Source: Baffinella frigidus
Lineage: Eukaryota > Cryptophyceae > Cryptomonadales > Baffinellaceae
Assembly (NCBI GenBank): GCA_026770585.1
Contig: MU646366.1
Coordinates: 664,483 to 678,027 of the forward strand
Direction of reading: 5' to 3'
Length of the DNA: 13,545 bases
Shown: piece after piece, positions 13,457-13,545 of the stretch
Position numbering within the stretch: the stretch's first letter is position 1
How the letters are laid out: the number at the start of each line of letters is the position of its first letter
Notes under the pieces: generated by a model
The model's input: the letters and a program-made list of their open reading frames with translations, nothing else
What the model was told of the DNA's origin: nothing
Databases searched by the model: none
Translations under genes and position numbers: made by a program

Positions 13457-13545
<89 letters not shown>
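13232..13545 (+). other. Start of intron after PIGN exon 19, to window end
   Basis: No exon was recognised. From 13386 it becomes a C-rich repeat and then pure C, so the next PIGN exons are out of the window. Confidence 0.55.
13386..13545. repeat. CCTCCCTATC-type repeat ending in poly-C
   Basis: Units such as CTATCCCTCCCTCCACTATC run to about 13458, followed by about 87 C to the end. The C run may be an assembly or sequencing artefact. Confidence 0.92.

Overview
The window looks like nuclear DNA of a GC-rich, intron-rich microbial eukaryote, not of a bacterium or virus. No long uninterrupted coding frame exists. Instead, two divergent genes can be rebuilt from short exons whose splice phases fit one after another, and the introns are full of degenerate telomere-like repeats (TTTAGGG/CCCTAAA family). 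The minus-strand gene begins with a hydrophobic segment ending GAF-TGAP, followed by a basic stretch. This resembles the signal-plus-transit leader, with Phe at +1, used by algae with red-derived complex plastids. My best guess is such an alga (cryptophyte favoured; dinoflagellate, chromerid or haptophyte possible). The assignment is inference.

Layout. Positions 1-4391 hold a minus-strand gene of about ten exons (466 open codons in the chain I propose) that runs out of the window at the left edge. Its exons at 1327-1787 resemble the N-terminal DNA/RNA-binding region of IGHMBP2/SMUBP-2-like (UPF1-like) helicases; the ATPase core would lie further left. Positions 4392-4499 separate the two genes. 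Positions 4500-13231 hold nineteen plus-strand exons that splice into 561 codons of a convincing PIG-N/Mcd4 GPI ethanolamine phosphate transferase 1. The lumenal catalytic domain is complete and the first transmembrane segments of the C-terminal PigN domain are present; the rest lies off the right edge. The window ends in CCTCCCTATC-type repeats and about 87 C in a row.

The unusual part is the intron architecture. Many introns contain second copies of the neighbouring exon's edge, some in frame and phase-compatible as extra exons. One exon of PIGN exists in two near-identical copies whose only differences are synonymous, plus a third decayed copy in which the presumed catalytic Thr codon is Lys. 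Donor sites lack the usual +5 G pattern, and three of eighteen PIGN introns need GC donors. Introns mostly carry CCCTAAA-type repeats on the sense strand, which supplies branch-point-like CTAAAC and pyrimidine-rich sequence. One PIGN intron holds a 546-bp element with 151-bp terminal inverted repeats, and another holds a smaller inverted-repeat element. Together these suggest introns that arose or grew by local tandem duplication and then filled with telomere-like and mobile DNA.
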